A DNA stretch of 64,000 bases from NCBI GenBank assembly GCA_017479705.1, contig JAFVCA010000005.1, positions 32,435-96,434 of the forward strand, in the 5' to 3' direction. The position numbers and the translations under genes are program-made. The DNA comes from Bacteroidales bacterium (GTDB lineage Bacteria > Bacteroidota > Bacteroidia > Bacteroidales > P3). Under the pieces are notes generated by a model, which was not told where the DNA came from, ran no database searches, and worked only from the letters and a program-made list of their open reading frames with translations. Below, piece by piece: positions 41,921 through 51,866 of this stretch (position 1 is its first letter; each line of letters opens with the position of its first letter).

Positions 41921-42220
41921 ATGAATCTCACTGGACTAATCATCGGTGTGTCTGCGTTCCTATGCATTGGGGTGTTCCACCCGATTGTTATCAAGGCGGA
42001 ATACCACTGGGGCGTGCGTTGCTGGTGGCTGTTCCTGCTGTTCGGGTTGGGCTGCATTGTGGCCTCGTTGTTGACCAAGGGTGTTGTCCTTGCCGCCCTG
42101 TTGGGCGTCGCGGGTTTCTCCAGCCTGTGGTCCATCATCGAACTGTTCAAACAGCGCGAGCGGGTGCGCAAAGGCTGGTTTCCGCGCAATCCCAAACGGG
42201 ACAACCGTAAAACGGAATAA
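41921..42220 (+). CDS. DUF4491 family small membrane protein
   Basis: 99 residues, three membrane helices: [37 protein letters not shown] and [22 protein letters not shown] basic soluble tail follows ([20 protein letters not shown]). The conserved [13 protein letters not shown] near the first helix and the RVxKGWFPxNPxR ending are what I associate with DUF4491, a Bacteroidota family of unknown function. It lies 17 bp upstream of pdxJ on the same strand, probably co-transcribed, without evident functional link. Confidence 0.75.
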   Translation: MNLTGLIIGVSAFLCIGVFHPIVIKAEYHWGVRCWWLFLLFGLGCIVASLLTKGVVLAALLGVAGFSSLWSIIELFKQRERVRKGWFPRNPKRDNRKTE

Positions 42221-42236
42221 ATATAACAACAGCAAT

Positions 42237-42950
42237 ATGACAAAACTAAGTGTAAACATCAACAAAGTGGCCACGCTGCGCAATGCGCGTGGCGGCAGCC
42301 TGCCCGACGTCGTGCAGTTTGCTTTAGACTGCGAACGCTTCGGGGCACAAGGCATCACCGTCCATCCCCGCCCGGACGAGCGGCATATCCGCTACAAGGA
42401 TGTGCATGACCTGAAACCCGTTCTCACCACCGAGTTCAACATTGAGGGGAACCCCGTGCCCCGATTTGTGGAGCTTGTCAAGGAGATAAAACCTGCACAG
42501 GTCACCCTTGTGCCTGACGCCGAGAACGTGCTGACCAGCAATGCCGGTTGGGACACCGTCAAACACCAGTCCTTCCTCAGCGACATCGTCTCCGAGTTCA
42601 AGACATGCGGCATTCGCGTCAGCATCTTCATTGACCCCGTGCCCCAGATGATAGAGATGGCTGCTCGGACGGGTACGGACCGCGTGGAACTCTACACCGA
42701 GGCCTACGCAAGCCACTATGCTGCCGACCCCGCCAAGGCCATCGCCCCTTACGTTGAGGCTGCCACCGTGACGCGGCAGTGCGGTCTGGGGCTCAATGCG
42801 GGGCACGACCTCTCGTTGGAAAACCTCCAGTATTTCCATCAGCAGATACCCTGGCTCGATGAAGTCTCCATCGGCCATGCCCTCATCAGCGACGCCCTCT
42901 ATCTCGGCATCGAGGAAACTATACATCGCTATTTGCAGTGTCTCAGTTAG
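42237..42950 (+). CDS. pdxJ: Pyridoxine 5'-phosphate synthase
   Basis: 237 residues. A TIM barrel that condenses 1-deoxyxylulose 5-phosphate with 3-amino-2-oxopropyl phosphate in vitamin B6 synthesis. Conserved: [17 protein letters not shown] at the start, [18 protein letters not shown] with catalytic H and [17 protein letters not shown] (here in place of the usual PExxxEVTTEGG region), [16 protein letters not shown] with the glutamate, [15 protein letters not shown], and [16 protein letters not shown]. The start [11 protein letters not shown] was chosen because the longer frame overlaps the DUF4491 gene and is not conserved. It is followed by the nitroreductase-like gene after 27 bp. Confidence 0.93.
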   Translation: MTKLSVNINKVATLRNARGGSLPDVVQFALDCERFGAQGITVHPRPDERHIRYKDVHDLKPVLTTEFNIEGNPVPRFVELVKEIKPAQVTLVPDAENVLTSNAGWDTVKHQSFLSDIVSEFKTCGIRVSIFIDPVPQMIEMAARTGTDRVELYTEAYASHYAADPAKAIAPYVEAATVTRQCGLGLNAGHDLSLENLQYFHQQIPWLDEVSIGHALISDALYLGIEETIHRYLQCLS

Positions 42951-42977
42951 AAATAGTAATCAGACAATATCCATGCT

Positions 42978-43616
42978 ATGAAGAAGACAATCCTTTCGTT
43001 GGCCGCTGCCACCCTCTTGGCTGCAGCCTGTCACACCGAGCCGCAGCCCGTCGCTCCAGACCCTGCCGAGGTAGTCATGACAAACATCCTCAACCGTAAA
43101 AGCGTGCGTTCCTACACCGGCGACACCATTCCCGCCTCAGTCATGGAGAACCTGCTGCGTGCCGCCATGGCAGCCCCTTCGGGCAGAAACATCCAGCCGT
43201 GGAGCTTTGTGGTGTTGAACGACACAAGCCGCTACGATGAGATTTTCGGCGACAACTTCAATCTTTCCATGTACAAGCAGTCGGCAGCTGTCGTGGTGCT
43301 TTGTGCTGACACCACCGTGGTGCGTCCTCCGCGCGAAAATCCCGATGCCCCTGCGGTGCAGCAGCCCAACGGCATTTGGCGTGACGACATGGGTGCCGTG
43401 ACGGAAAATCTGCTCCTCGCTGCCGAGGCTTACGGGTTGGGTGCCTGCTGGACGGCATGCTACCCCTATCCTGACCGCATGGCTCCAGTAAAACAAGCCC
43501 TCGGGCTTCCCGCCACCATAGTGCCATACAGCGTTGTCCCCATCGGTTACCCCGCTGGAGACGACCAGCCCAAAGACAAGTGGGACCCCGCCCGCATCCA
43601 CTATGACAGGTGGTAA
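42978..43616 (+). CDS. Nitroreductase-family lipoprotein
   Basis: 212 residues. N-terminal lipoprotein signal MKKTILSLAAATLLAAACHT (lipobox A-A-C), then a nitroreductase fold: ILNRKSVRSYTGDTIPASVMENLLRAAMAAPSGRNIQPWSF holds the FMN-phosphate arginines and S-G-x-N motif, with DMGAVTENLLLAAEAYGLGACW, and ending IGYPAGDDQPKDKWDPARIHYDRW. FMN/NAD(P)H flavoenzymes of this family are normally cytosolic; a lipid-anchored form would act in the envelope, where cofactor supply is not obvious. Such lipoprotein-tagged nitroreductases do occur in Bacteroidales. A terminator follows at 43625-43666. Confidence 0.85.
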   Translation: MKKTILSLAAATLLAAACHTEPQPVAPDPAEVVMTNILNRKSVRSYTGDTIPASVMENLLRAAMAAPSGRNIQPWSFVVLNDTSRYDEIFGDNFNLSMYKQSAAVVVLCADTTVVRPPRENPDAPAVQQPNGIWRDDMGAVTENLLLAAEAYGLGACWTACYPYPDRMAPVKQALGLPATIVPYSVVPIGYPAGDDQPKDKWDPARIHYDRW

Positions 43617-43624
43617 CATATAAT

Positions 43625-43666
43625 AAAAAGCAGTGGAAGCTATTGTCTGCGTTCCACTGCTTTTTT
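43625..43666 (+). terminator. Intrinsic terminator after the nitroreductase-like gene
   Basis: AAAAAGCAGTGGAA / TTCCACTGCTTTTT stem with a 13-nt loop, ending in six T. Symmetric A/T ends would let it work in both directions. Confidence 0.88.
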
Positions 43667-44020
43667 AGATGAAACTATTGCTATCCACGTTTCCTAATTG
43701 GGAACGTGTTTTCCTTGCGGTATTGTTTTGATCGAATAAGGGACAGATGGTAAAATAAAGCTATAAAGAGAGGAGTGCCGACGCGGTTTCTTCCCTTTGG
43801 ACGAAATGCGGCAGAACTGCATGCGAATCCGGCTCCGGCATTCCGCATACGCTCGTTATTTTCAACAAATTCATTCGCTATTCCGCAATCTTTATTCTGT
43901 ATTTTATTTATGTTCGAGAAATAATAGAGAAGATAAATAGAGACAAAATAGAAAATATATAGCCGTGATGCAGTGAATTGGAGATGGCCATCACCGAATG
44001 GCCGATTTGGGATAAAAAGA
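43667..44020. other. Gap with no recognised feature
   Basis: Between two convergent terminators. AT-rich, with a short imperfect palindrome ACGTTTCCTAATTGGGAACG near 43688. No coding frame of note on either strand, no repeat module and no RNA that I recognise. Confidence 0.6.
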
Positions 44021-44050
44021 GAGAGGGCAGCCGTGCGGCTGCCCCCTCTC
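44021..44050 (-). terminator. Intrinsic terminator after the giant adhesin gene
   Basis: Read on the minus strand: GAGAGGG-GG-CAGCC / GGCTG-CCCTCTC with a 4-nt loop (two-base bulge), followed by TCTTTTTATC. 25 bp past the stop. Confidence 0.8.
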
Positions 44051-44074
44051 GGTGTTTAGTGTATGTGAAGTTGT

Positions 44075-47000
44075 TTACTTCACGACGAGCTTGCGGACGG
44101 TGGTGCCTTTGGCGCCGGTGAGGCGGACAAAGTAGGCACCCTGAGCAAAGCCCTTGAGGTCGACGTTGAGGGTGGAGTCGGCGGCAGTGGTGCGGAACAC
44201 GCTGCGGCCATTGAGGTCGAGAATGCTGACGGTGCAGCCTTCATCCAAACCGCTCAAGGTGACGGAGGTGGTGGCAGGGTTGGGGAAGAGGGTGACAGGG
44301 TTCTGCTCAGCCTCGGCGATACCCACGACAGGGCCGAAGAGGGCGTTGAGGTTGGTGTCGGAAGTGATGATGAAGGTGTAGGGGTTTGTGGTGACAGTGT
44401 CCGTGGTGCCGGCGGGTACCCATCCGAAGAAGGCGAAGCCGGGATCAGCGGTGGCAGTGAGCGTCACCTCGGAACCGGCATCGTAAACACCGTTGCCCGT
44501 GACATAGCCAATCTCCGCGTTGTACTCCACCTCGACGCGGAACAGCTGGATGAAGGTGGCAGTGAGCGTCACATCCTCGCTGACGGTGAAGGTGTAGGGA
44601 TTCTCTGTGGTAACAACGTTGGTGCCATCGGTCCAGGCATCGAAACGGTAGCCGTTGTTGGCCGAAGCCCGTGCGGTGAAGCGTTCGCCTTCAGGCACAA
44701 GGGTGGTGCCGGAGGGAGTGACGAAGCCCATGGTGGAGTCGGCGGAGGTGAGGGTGACGGCATGGCGCACTATGTCTTGCTCGAAGGTGGCGGTGAGGGT
44801 CACGTCGTCGGTGACGATGAAGGTGTAGGGGTTCTCGGTGGAGACCACGGCAGTGCCGTCTGTCCAGCTGACGAAATGGTAGCCCTCGTTGGCCGTCGCC
44901 GTGGCGGTGAAGCTGTTGTTTTCAGTGACAGTGGTGGCACCGGCGGGCGAGACGGAACCCATTGTGGAGTCGGCGGTGAGGAGGGTGACGGTGTGCTGCG
45001 TGGGCGGAACGCCGGTGATGACGAGGCTGAGATTGTCGATGTGGAAGTCGTTGTCGCCGTCGTCACTGGTGAGGGACTCGCCATAGAAAGCAATGCGGAT
45101 GCTGTAGCCCGCATATTGCGAGAGGTCAATGGTGACAGAGTCAGGCGTATTGGCGACGTCGGCCAGTTCTACATCGTAATCGGAGCCATGACCAAAGGTG
45201 TAGAGGGGTGTCCAAGTGTTACCGTCGTTCGTGGTGACGAGGACGAGGAAGCGGTCGTCGTTGCCGATGTCTTCAATGGAGTCGTTGCTGTTGTAGACGG
45301 TCAGCGAATAGTGGAATGAGAACTCGGCAGCGGTGTTCAGCGCAAAGGTGGGTGTGACGAGCCAACGGTAGTTGGTGTCGCCATAGATGTTGCAGCGCAG
45401 GTTGGTGGAGCCGTTCATGCCGTAGTTGTTTCTGTAGAAGACATCGGAGTTGGCAGGATAGGTATTGGCGGTTCCGGTGGAATCATTGTAGCGGCCGCGC
45501 ATCATGTTCCAGCAGGGGAGGTAGGCGCCAGTGTAGATGTTGTAGGTTCCATAGGGGATCTCGTCGAAGTTCTCGCTCCAGGGGAAGGTGGTAATCTCGC
45601 CACAGGCGGTCTGGAAAGAGGTTGTGGCGGCGGAGGTGATGCTACCGTCGGAGCAGATGGCACTGACGGCAACGGTGTAGCTGGTGGCAGGTGTCAGCCC
45701 CGTGAGGGAGAGCATGTTGCCCGTGAGCTCAGTGCTGTCCGTGCCATTCAGGACAACCCAGTAGTGGTTGGTGTTTTCGGGGTCGGAGACGTTGACCTCG
45801 GCACTGTAGGAAGTGACGTTGGCGACTGTCACAGAGGAGGGACGGGAGCAGAGGGGAGCCTCGATGACCGAGAAGTCGTCAAGGTAGACGGTGCCGGAGT
45901 AATAGCCTAAGTAGCGGAGGGCAATGTTGCCCGTGGCACCTTCGGGGAAGCGGACTTCATAGAAGGTGTAGTCGGAGGAGGTGTTGTGGCAGGTGTCGAC
46001 AGCCACAAAGGAGCTGGCAGAGCCACTATTGGTAAGGTAACCGACCTCCATGTCGTAGCTGTAATAGGTTGACGAGACTTTCATCCAGAAGGAGAAAGAG
46101 AGTGAGCTAAGGCTGTCGGCAAAAGTGGGCAGGGCAATCACCGTGGCAGGAGAGTAGTTGCTGTAGAGGTAGAGAGCCTTGTTGCCGCTATGGACGTAGG
46201 AGGCGTTGGAGCAGACGTATGGGTAATAGCTGCTGTAGCGGTTCAGGATGGTCCAGCAGGGTTCGTTGAAGACGGTGGTGTCGTTGCCGTAGGAATGGGC
46301 GGGGTGGCTCTCAAAGTCTTCGGTCCAAGGCAGCATCTCGTGAGCTATCAAGCCGCAGCTGGTGCGGAAGGTGATGGCGGCACTGCTGCTGAGCTCGGTG
46401 GCGGAGCAGATGGTTCTGGCGGTGTAGGCGTAAGCCGTGTTGGGGGTGAGACCCGTGAACGTGTGGCTGTTGCCAATAACCTCGACGCTGTCTGTGGGCG
46501 AGGAGTGGAGCCAGTAGTGGTTGGAGTTGTTGGCATCGGTGATGCTGATGGTGGCACTGCTGTCGGTGATGTTGCTCACGCTAAGAACAGGAGCAATGCA
46601 GTTGGGGACGTGGTCGACCTCAATATCGTCAATCCACCACCAATAGTTGTTGCCGTTGTTAAGCTGCGAGATGGCGATGCGGGCACCGGCGGGGGCACCG
46701 GCAAAGGTTGCTTGTTCCTGTTGGTAGGAGAGATAGTCGGCTGCGTCGAAGACCGCCGTGGGGACGAAAGTGGAGGAGTCGCCAGGGTCGGTCAGGTAGC
46801 CCACGCGGAGCTGACCGGAGTTTGTTCCGTTCTCGGCAACAAGCCACAAGCGGAGCACGAGGCTGCTGATGCTGTCGTTGAAGTAGGGCAGTACAACAAA
46901 GTTGGGTTGCGAGCAGTAGCCGGAGAATCGAAGGGATTTGGGCGAGCTGTGTGTACGTGAAGTTGCGTCGGTGACAATCACCCTGCTGTTAGAGTTGCCA

Positions 47001-50000
47001 TTGGCAATGTATCCCCAGCAGGGGAGGTTGTTGGTGAGATTGGTGGCAAGGCTGTCGAAGTTCTCCGTCCAAGGCAGCGTGGAGATGCCCAAACAGGGGG
47101 TGGAGAATTGCATGTTGACAGGCATGCGGCTGCTGCCGTCGGAGCAGTTGGCAATAACGCTGACGGTGTAGGTGGTGTTGGGCGTCAACCCTGTGAGGCC
47201 CACGATGGTGTCGGTGGCATGGATGGTGTCGGTATTGGTGCCGTCGCTCAGAACCACAGTGTAGTTGTTGCCAGCGGAGTAGTCGTCAATGAAGAGGGAG
47301 GCTGAAGTTGGCATGATGTTGCGGGCAACCACTTGTGCGGGACGTGCGCAGAGGGGTGCAACATCCAGGTTGACGTCGTCGATGTAGAGACCACCGTAGG
47401 TGTTGAGGTAGTAGCGGAAGGCAACATAATGGCCGGTATCGGTATAGCTGCCAAGGTCGACCTCGTAGAGCTCCCATGTGTTGGTTGGGGTGATGGTTTG
47501 GAGCGTGGTGAAGGTGGTGGTATCGTTGGGATCGGTCATCGCGCCGACACTGAGATGGTAGTTATAGCTGCTGTTGAGAGCCCGAGCATAGAAGCTCAGC
47601 ATCAAGTTGCTGAGGTCGTCAACTTCGGGCAATGCCATGAATTGAGAAGCCTGGTTGGTGTAGAAATAGAGGACGTGAGACGAGTTGTTGTGGCCCGTGG
47701 CGGAGTAGACCTGCGGGTAGTTGGGGTAGGTTGTGGAGTAGCTGTTGCGAGTCCAGCAGGGAATGTTGGCAGAGGAGGAGGGTGTCTCCTCGAAGTCTTC
47801 AACAAAGGGAAGGTCGTCCGTGGTCAACATGGCACAGCTGGTGCGGCCAGAGGTGGTGGCGGCAGCTGTGTAGGATCCGTCGGGACAGACGGTGCGGACG
47901 TTGATGGTGTAGAGGTGGTTGGGCGAGAGGTTCTCAAAGATCCACGAAGTGTCTGAGGTGAAGGCGGAGTCGATGATAGTTGTGCCGGAAAGGAGTTGGT
48001 AGATGTACGTATTCGAGATGGTGTCCGTAACACTTGCGGTAATCGAGGTGCTGGTCGCCTCGGCGATGCTGACGCTTACAGGCATGCTGCATGTGGGGGC
48101 GTAGTGCACTTCGACCTCGTCCACAAACCAGTAGTAGTTGGAAGCTGCCGAGTTGTGGCGCATGGCTATGCGGGCTCCAGAGGGGGCGTTGGCAAAGGTG
48201 ACAAACTTCTGCTGGTAGTTGCCGCTGAAGTCGCTGTAGTCATAGTGCTGGACGGAGACGAATGTGGTGGAGTCTGTGGGGTCGGTGATGTATCCCACGT
48301 CGAAGGATCCACTGCTGCTGGACGTGCCTTCAGGACGGGTCTGGAATTGAAGCTCCAGGTTGCTGATGTCTTCGCTGAAGGAAGGCAGGATGATATAGTT
48401 TTTGATGTTTGCTTGTCCGGGATAGAACAGGAGGCTCAGTCCCGAAGTGCCGTAGCGGTAGCTGGAAGAGGTGAGCGACATGAGGGCATTACTGTTGTTC
48501 AGGATGGTACCCCAGCAGGGAATCATGCCGCCTCTGATGCCCGAAGTATAGCCAATGGCAAGGTCGGTGTAGGAGTCGAAATTCTCTTGCCATGGCAGGG
48601 TGTTGATAACGTCGCATTCGGTGCGGAAGCTGATGGTGACGGGTTCGGTCATGCTGCCGTCGGAGCAGATGGTGCGCACACTCACAGTGTAGGCAGTGTT
48701 GGGGGTGAGGTCGGTGAGGGTGTAGATGGTGTCGTACAGCTCAATGCTGTCCGTGGAGTTGAGGTAGAGCATGTAGTGGTTGGTGTAGGTGGCATCGTTG
48801 ATAACGATGTCGGCCTCGGTAGTGGAAACATTGGCGGCCACCACTGACGAGGGACGTGTGCAGGTAGGCAGTTCCTGGACCGTAATGTCGTCGATATAGC
48901 AGCTGCCATAGTCCGTACCCGCATAGCGGATGGCGATGGCCCCCGTGGTCTGGTTGGGGAACGTCACCTCAAACTGCTCCCAGGTGCCAGAGGTGGCTGG
49001 GGTGCAGGTGGTCAGGGGAACAAAGGATGTAGCATCTGAGAGATTGTTCAGCACACCTACTTGGACAGCATTGTTGTAGAGCCAGAAGCTGAGCATGAGA
49101 TATTGCAGGTCGTCCTCGAAGTTGGGCAGGGCTATGACCGTGGCAGTGGAGGGGTCGGAATAGCTGTAGATATAGGCGCTGTTGCTACCGCTGTGATGCT
49201 GCGAGGTGGAGATGTAGGGATAATTTTCGCTTTGGCGGTTTAGAATGCTCCAGCAGGGGATGTCCATCCTGGAGGAAGAAATCGCATAGCTGCTGGCAGT
49301 GTAGCTCTCAAACCCCTCGGTGAAAGGCAGACTGTCGTGGCTGATTCCCACGCAGGCGGTGTGGAAACTGGCAGTCATGGGATTGTAGCTGCTGCCGTCG
49401 TAGCAGTTGGCAGTCATGCTGACGGTGTAGTTGCTGTTGGGAACGAGGTTGTAGAAGGTGTACAGGGTGTCGTAGATGTCGACGCTGTCAACAACGGCGG
49501 TGTCGTTGCTCAGCACCACGGTATAGCTCATGGCGTTGTTGATGGTGTCAAGGATGTGCAGCTGGGCCTCGTCGGAGGTGATGCCTGCAACGGCGATGGC
49601 CGACGGGCGGGAGCATGACGGAGCTTCCATCACCGTAAAGTCGTCTAATCGGATGTTATTGTAGTTGCCATAGTAGCGCAGAGTGATGCGTCCCGATGCG
49701 TTGGGGCCAAAGGTGGTTTCCATATACTCCCAGTTGCTCAGCGTCGCAGGTGCCACGGTTGCAACCTCCGTATAGGTGGAGGTGTCGGCAGGGTTGGACA
49801 TATAGCCGATGCCAAGACGGGTGTTGGCATTGTCGGTGTGCATCCAAAAGCCGAACAACAGGTTGGAAAGCGGCTCTTGGAAGGGAGGCAGTATGACAAA
49901 GGTCGGGTAGTTGTTAGTGTTGCCATATAGGCGCATGACATTGCCCGAAGCTGCCGTGTCGTGGTTATAAGAGTTTTGCAGGAAAGAGTAAGGCTCGTAG

Positions 50001-50968
50001 GTGCCGAGGAAATCCCAGCAAGGGATGTTGGAAATCGAGGCCGAGGCCGCTGCGCCGCTGGCTCCTGTATAGCTATTGAAGTTCTCGTTCCAAGGCAGGA
50101 TGCTAATCGCGTCGCACAGCGTGCGGAAAGCCGTGAAGGCTTGGTTCGACGTGTCGCCGTCGTCGCACAGTGCCATCACGCCCGCAGTGTAGGGTGTATT
50201 GGAGTTAAGGTTGGTGAAAGTATAGGTGGAGTCGCTCACCGTGGCCACCACCGAGTCGTTAAGGAGGACCAACCAGCTGCTCTCGCCGTTGCGGCTGTGC
50301 CAGCTCAGGGTGGCCTCATCCGCAGATACATCGCTTGCTGTCAAACCTGTGGGGCGGAGACAGATGTTTGCCCCACTGGCACTATAGTGAAAAGTAGCCT
50401 TGGGCAGGAACATGGCACGGTTCGAAATTGTTGTAGCAGTTGCCGCGGTGGAACCGCTGAACATCCCCGCTGCATAGTATGTGGTGCTGACCCCAAGGAA
50501 ATAGCTGAAAGGACAACCCGTGCCTACAGCGGTGTTCATGATGTCGACAAGCAGGTTATCCCCCGTATAAAGATAAGGAGAGTCCAACGAAATCACCCAA
50601 CGGCCGTTCACAACCGAGCAGGTGCCGGTCCATACATTGTCGGCATCGGCAGGGAGTTTCCATGGGTCGGACGAGTTGAAGGCTGTGTCGTTGACCTCTG
50701 CAAGACGCAGCACGAGGTTGGACGTCCAGCTCTCGTCATCTTCGGCATAAAACGTGATCTGAGTGATGACGCTTCCCGCCATTTCACTCAGCATCCGTGC
50801 CGGATAGATGAACTCGTTCCGGAATCGGGAGTCATTGTAGTAGCCATAGATGGGCAGGTACGAGTTTTCTGTCGTGCCGTTGCACACCTGTAGGCTGTCT
50901 TGTGCTCGTAATGACGCTGGCAATAGCAGTGCCATCAACAAGACTTTCCAGATGGTTTTTAATCTCAT
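44075..50968 (-). CDS. Giant modular surface adhesin with T9SS type A sorting domain
   Basis: 2297 residues. Signal peptide MRLKTIWKVLLMALLLPASLRAQ; unique N-terminal domain (~25-200). Then seven FN3-like domains, each opened by a C-x-(R/M/A)-P motif (CLRPTG, CSRPSA, CTRPSS, CSMPVS, CARPAQ, CIAPVL, CSRPSS). Each FN3 is followed by a jelly-roll/cleaved-adhesin-like domain opened by LPW-x-ENF-(D/E/N)-S-like text. From the second unit on the period is near 250 residues (starts about 450, 703, 960, 1207, 1456, 1706). Near 1990-2215 come three divergent InlB B-type repeats (TATANEGYHFVSWTDG, RASANNGYRFDAWTDG, TATADPGFAFFGWVP). The last ~75 residues are a Por_Secre_tail (LFPNPATTSVTL, LDLNGRSVF, GAYFVRLTG), so it is exported by the T9SS and probably surface-attached. 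Ligand unknown. Confidence 0.88.
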   Translation of the reverse strand: MRLKTIWKVLLMALLLPASLRAQDSLQVCNGTTENSYLPIYGYYNDSRFRNEFIYPARMLSEMAGSVITQITFYAEDDESWTSNLVLRLAEVNDTAFNSSDPWKLPADADNVWTGTCSVVNGRWVISLDSPYLYTGDNLLVDIMNTAVGTGCPFSYFLGVSTTYYAAGMFSGSTAATATTISNRAMFLPKATFHYSASGANICLRPTGLTASDVSADEATLSWHSRNGESSWLVLLNDSVVATVSDSTYTFTNLNSNTPYTAGVMALCDDGDTSNQAFTAFRTLCDAISILPWNENFNSYTGASGAAASASISNIPCWDFLGTYEPYSFLQNSYNHDTAASGNVMRLYGNTNNYPTFVILPPFQEPLSNLLFGFWMHTDNANTRLGIGYMSNPADTSTYTEVATVAPATLSNWEYMETTFGPNASGRITLRYYGNYNNIRLDDFTVMEAPSCSRPSAIAVAGITSDEAQLHILDTINNAMSYTVVLSNDTAVVDSVDIYDTLYTFYNLVPNSNYTVSMTANCYDGSSYNPMTASFHTACVGISHDSLPFTEGFESYTASSYAISSSRMDIPCWSILNRQSENYPYISTSQHHSGSNSAYIYSYSDPSTATVIALPNFEDDLQYLMLSFWLYNNAVQVGVLNNLSDATSFVPLTTCTPATSGTWEQFEVTFPNQTTGAIAIRYAGTDYGSCYIDDITVQELPTCTRPSSVVAANVSTTEADIVINDATYTNHYMLYLNSTDSIELYDTIYTLTDLTPNTAYTVSVRTICSDGSMTEPVTISFRTECDVINTLPWQENFDSYTDLAIGYTSGIRGGMIPCWGTILNNSNALMSLTSSSYRYGTSGLSLLFYPGQANIKNYIILPSFSEDISNLELQFQTRPEGTSSSSGSFDVGYITDPTDSTTFVSVQHYDYSDFSGNYQQKFVTFANAPSGARIAMRHNSAASNYYWFVDEVEVHYAPTCSMPVSVSIAEATSTSITASVTDTISNTYIYQLLSGTTIIDSAFTSDTSWIFENLSPNHLYTINVRTVCPDGSYTAAATTSGRTSCAMLTTDDLPFVEDFEETPSSSANIPCWTRNSYSTTYPNYPQVYSATGHNNSSHVLYFYTNQASQFMALPEVDDLSNLMLSFYARALNSSYNYHLSVGAMTDPNDTTTFTTLQTITPTNTWELYEVDLGSYTDTGHYVAFRYYLNTYGGLYIDDVNLDVAPLCARPAQVVARNIMPTSASLFIDDYSAGNNYTVVLSDGTNTDTIHATDTIVGLTGLTPNTTYTVSVIANCSDGSSRMPVNMQFSTPCLGISTLPWTENFDSLATNLTNNLPCWGYIANGNSNSRVIVTDATSRTHSSPKSLRFSGYCSQPNFVVLPYFNDSISSLVLRLWLVAENGTNSGQLRVGYLTDPGDSSTFVPTAVFDAADYLSYQQEQATFAGAPAGARIAISQLNNGNNYWWWIDDIEVDHVPNCIAPVLSVSNITDSSATISITDANNSNHYWLHSSPTDSVEVIGNSHTFTGLTPNTAYAYTARTICSATELSSSAAITFRTSCGLIAHEMLPWTEDFESHPAHSYGNDTTVFNEPCWTILNRYSSYYPYVCSNASYVHSGNKALYLYSNYSPATVIALPTFADSLSSLSFSFWMKVSSTYYSYDMEVGYLTNSGSASSFVAVDTCHNTSSDYTFYEVRFPEGATGNIALRYLGYYSGTVYLDDFSVIEAPLCSRPSSVTVANVTSYSAEVNVSDPENTNHYWVVLNGTDSTELTGNMLSLTGLTPATSYTVAVSAICSDGSITSAATTSFQTACGEITTFPWSENFDEIPYGTYNIYTGAYLPCWNMMRGRYNDSTGTANTYPANSDVFYRNNYGMNGSTNLRCNIYGDTNYRWLVTPTFALNTAAEFSFHYSLTVYNSNDSIEDIGNDDRFLVLVTTNDGNTWTPLYTFGHGSDYDVELADVANTPDSVTIDLSQYAGYSIRIAFYGESLTSDDGDNDFHIDNLSLVITGVPPTQHTVTLLTADSTMGSVSPAGATTVTENNSFTATATANEGYHFVSWTDGTAVVSTENPYTFIVTDDVTLTATFEQDIVRHAVTLTSADSTMGFVTPSGTTLVPEGERFTARASANNGYRFDAWTDGTNVVTTENPYTFTVSEDVTLTATFIQLFRVEVEYNAEIGYVTGNGVYDAGSEVTLTATADPGFAFFGWVPAGTTDTVTTNPYTFIITSDTNLNALFGPVVGIAEAEQNPVTLFPNPATTSVTLSGLDEGCTVSILDLNGRSVFRTTAADSTLNVDLKGFAQGAYFVRLTGAKGTTVRKLVVK

Positions 50969-51054
50969 TTTGTAAAAAGTTTATGTTAATAATTAGATTG
51001 TATTTAGTTCGAATGCAATATAATACACGCAAATTGATTGCTCAATTCGCGATG

Positions 51055-51062
51055 CAAATTTA
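51055..51062 (-). promoter_or_regulatory. Putative promoter -7 element of the giant adhesin gene
   Basis: TAAATTTGCATC on the minus strand fits TAnnTTTG; predicted leader about 80 nt in AT-rich sequence. Confidence 0.5.
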
Positions 51063-51176
51063 CTCAATATTTTGTTCATTTGGAGTGCATAGACCAATAA
51101 TTAACAAAATATAAGATGCTTACAAATAAAGATGAAAGTTGTGAAACTGTGCCTGTTTTGATTTCGAAATGAATCC

Positions 51177-51866
51177 TTACAAATTATGCCAGTTTCCTAT
51201 CAGGCTGTTCTTGGCATTTATCTGGTTCAGCAAAGGCAGGTACTCGCTGCGCGGAATGGGGCGTGCGCCCATGCTGGCCAGATGGGGTGTCTCCTGCTGT
51301 GCGTCGATAAGGAGGAACTGGTGCGCCTTGCAAAACTCAACCAATCGCACCAACGCCACCTTTGAGGCATCAGGCATGGTGTGAAACATAGACTCGCCAA
51401 AGAAGAAAGGACCAATACTCACCCCATACAAACCGCCCACCATTTGTCCTTGGAAATAGGTCTCAAAGGAGTGGACCAGCCCCATTTCGTGCAGTCTTAC
51501 GTATGCTGCAACCATAGCCTCCGTAATCCAGGTGCCTGTCTGCCCCTGTGCCGTGCGGTCCACATTGCCGCAGTTGCGCATGGTCTGCTCAAAGGCAGAG
51601 TCTATCCGCACCTCGTATTTCCCCGACTTCACCACCCGTCTCAGACTCTTGCTCACCCTCAGTTCGTCGGGGTAGAGCACCATCCGCGGATCCAATGACC
51701 ACCACAGTAATGGTTCCCCCTCGTTGTACCAAGGGAATATGCCGCAGCAATAGGCGTTGATGAGTCTCTCTGGGCTCAGGTCTCCACCGATGGCTATCAG
51801 TCCGTCAGGCTCGGACTCTTCGGGGTTGGGAAATCCGGGGTAATGAGGGTCAAGGCGGTAAATCAT
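51177..51866 (-). CDS. aat: Leucyl/phenylalanyl-tRNA-protein transferase
   Basis: 229 residues. Adds Leu or Phe from tRNA to proteins with N-terminal Arg or Lys, marking them for ClpAP (N-degron pathway). Conserved: FPNPEESEPDGLIAIGGDLSPERLINAYCCGIFPWYNEGEPLLWWSLDPRMVLYPDELRVSKSLRR, GTWITEAMVAAYVRLHEMGLVHSFE, and GGLYGVSIGPFFFGESMFH. Length is typical (about 210-235). The start MIYRLDPHYPGFP lies within the last codons of the phosphatase gene (4-bp overlap), so the two are co-translated. Confidence 0.94.
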   Translation of the reverse strand: MIYRLDPHYPGFPNPEESEPDGLIAIGGDLSPERLINAYCCGIFPWYNEGEPLLWWSLDPRMVLYPDELRVSKSLRRVVKSGKYEVRIDSAFEQTMRNCGNVDRTAQGQTGTWITEAMVAAYVRLHEMGLVHSFETYFQGQMVGGLYGVSIGPFFFGESMFHTMPDASKVALVRLVEFCKAHQFLLIDAQQETPHLASMGARPIPRSEYLPLLNQINAKNSLIGNWHNL

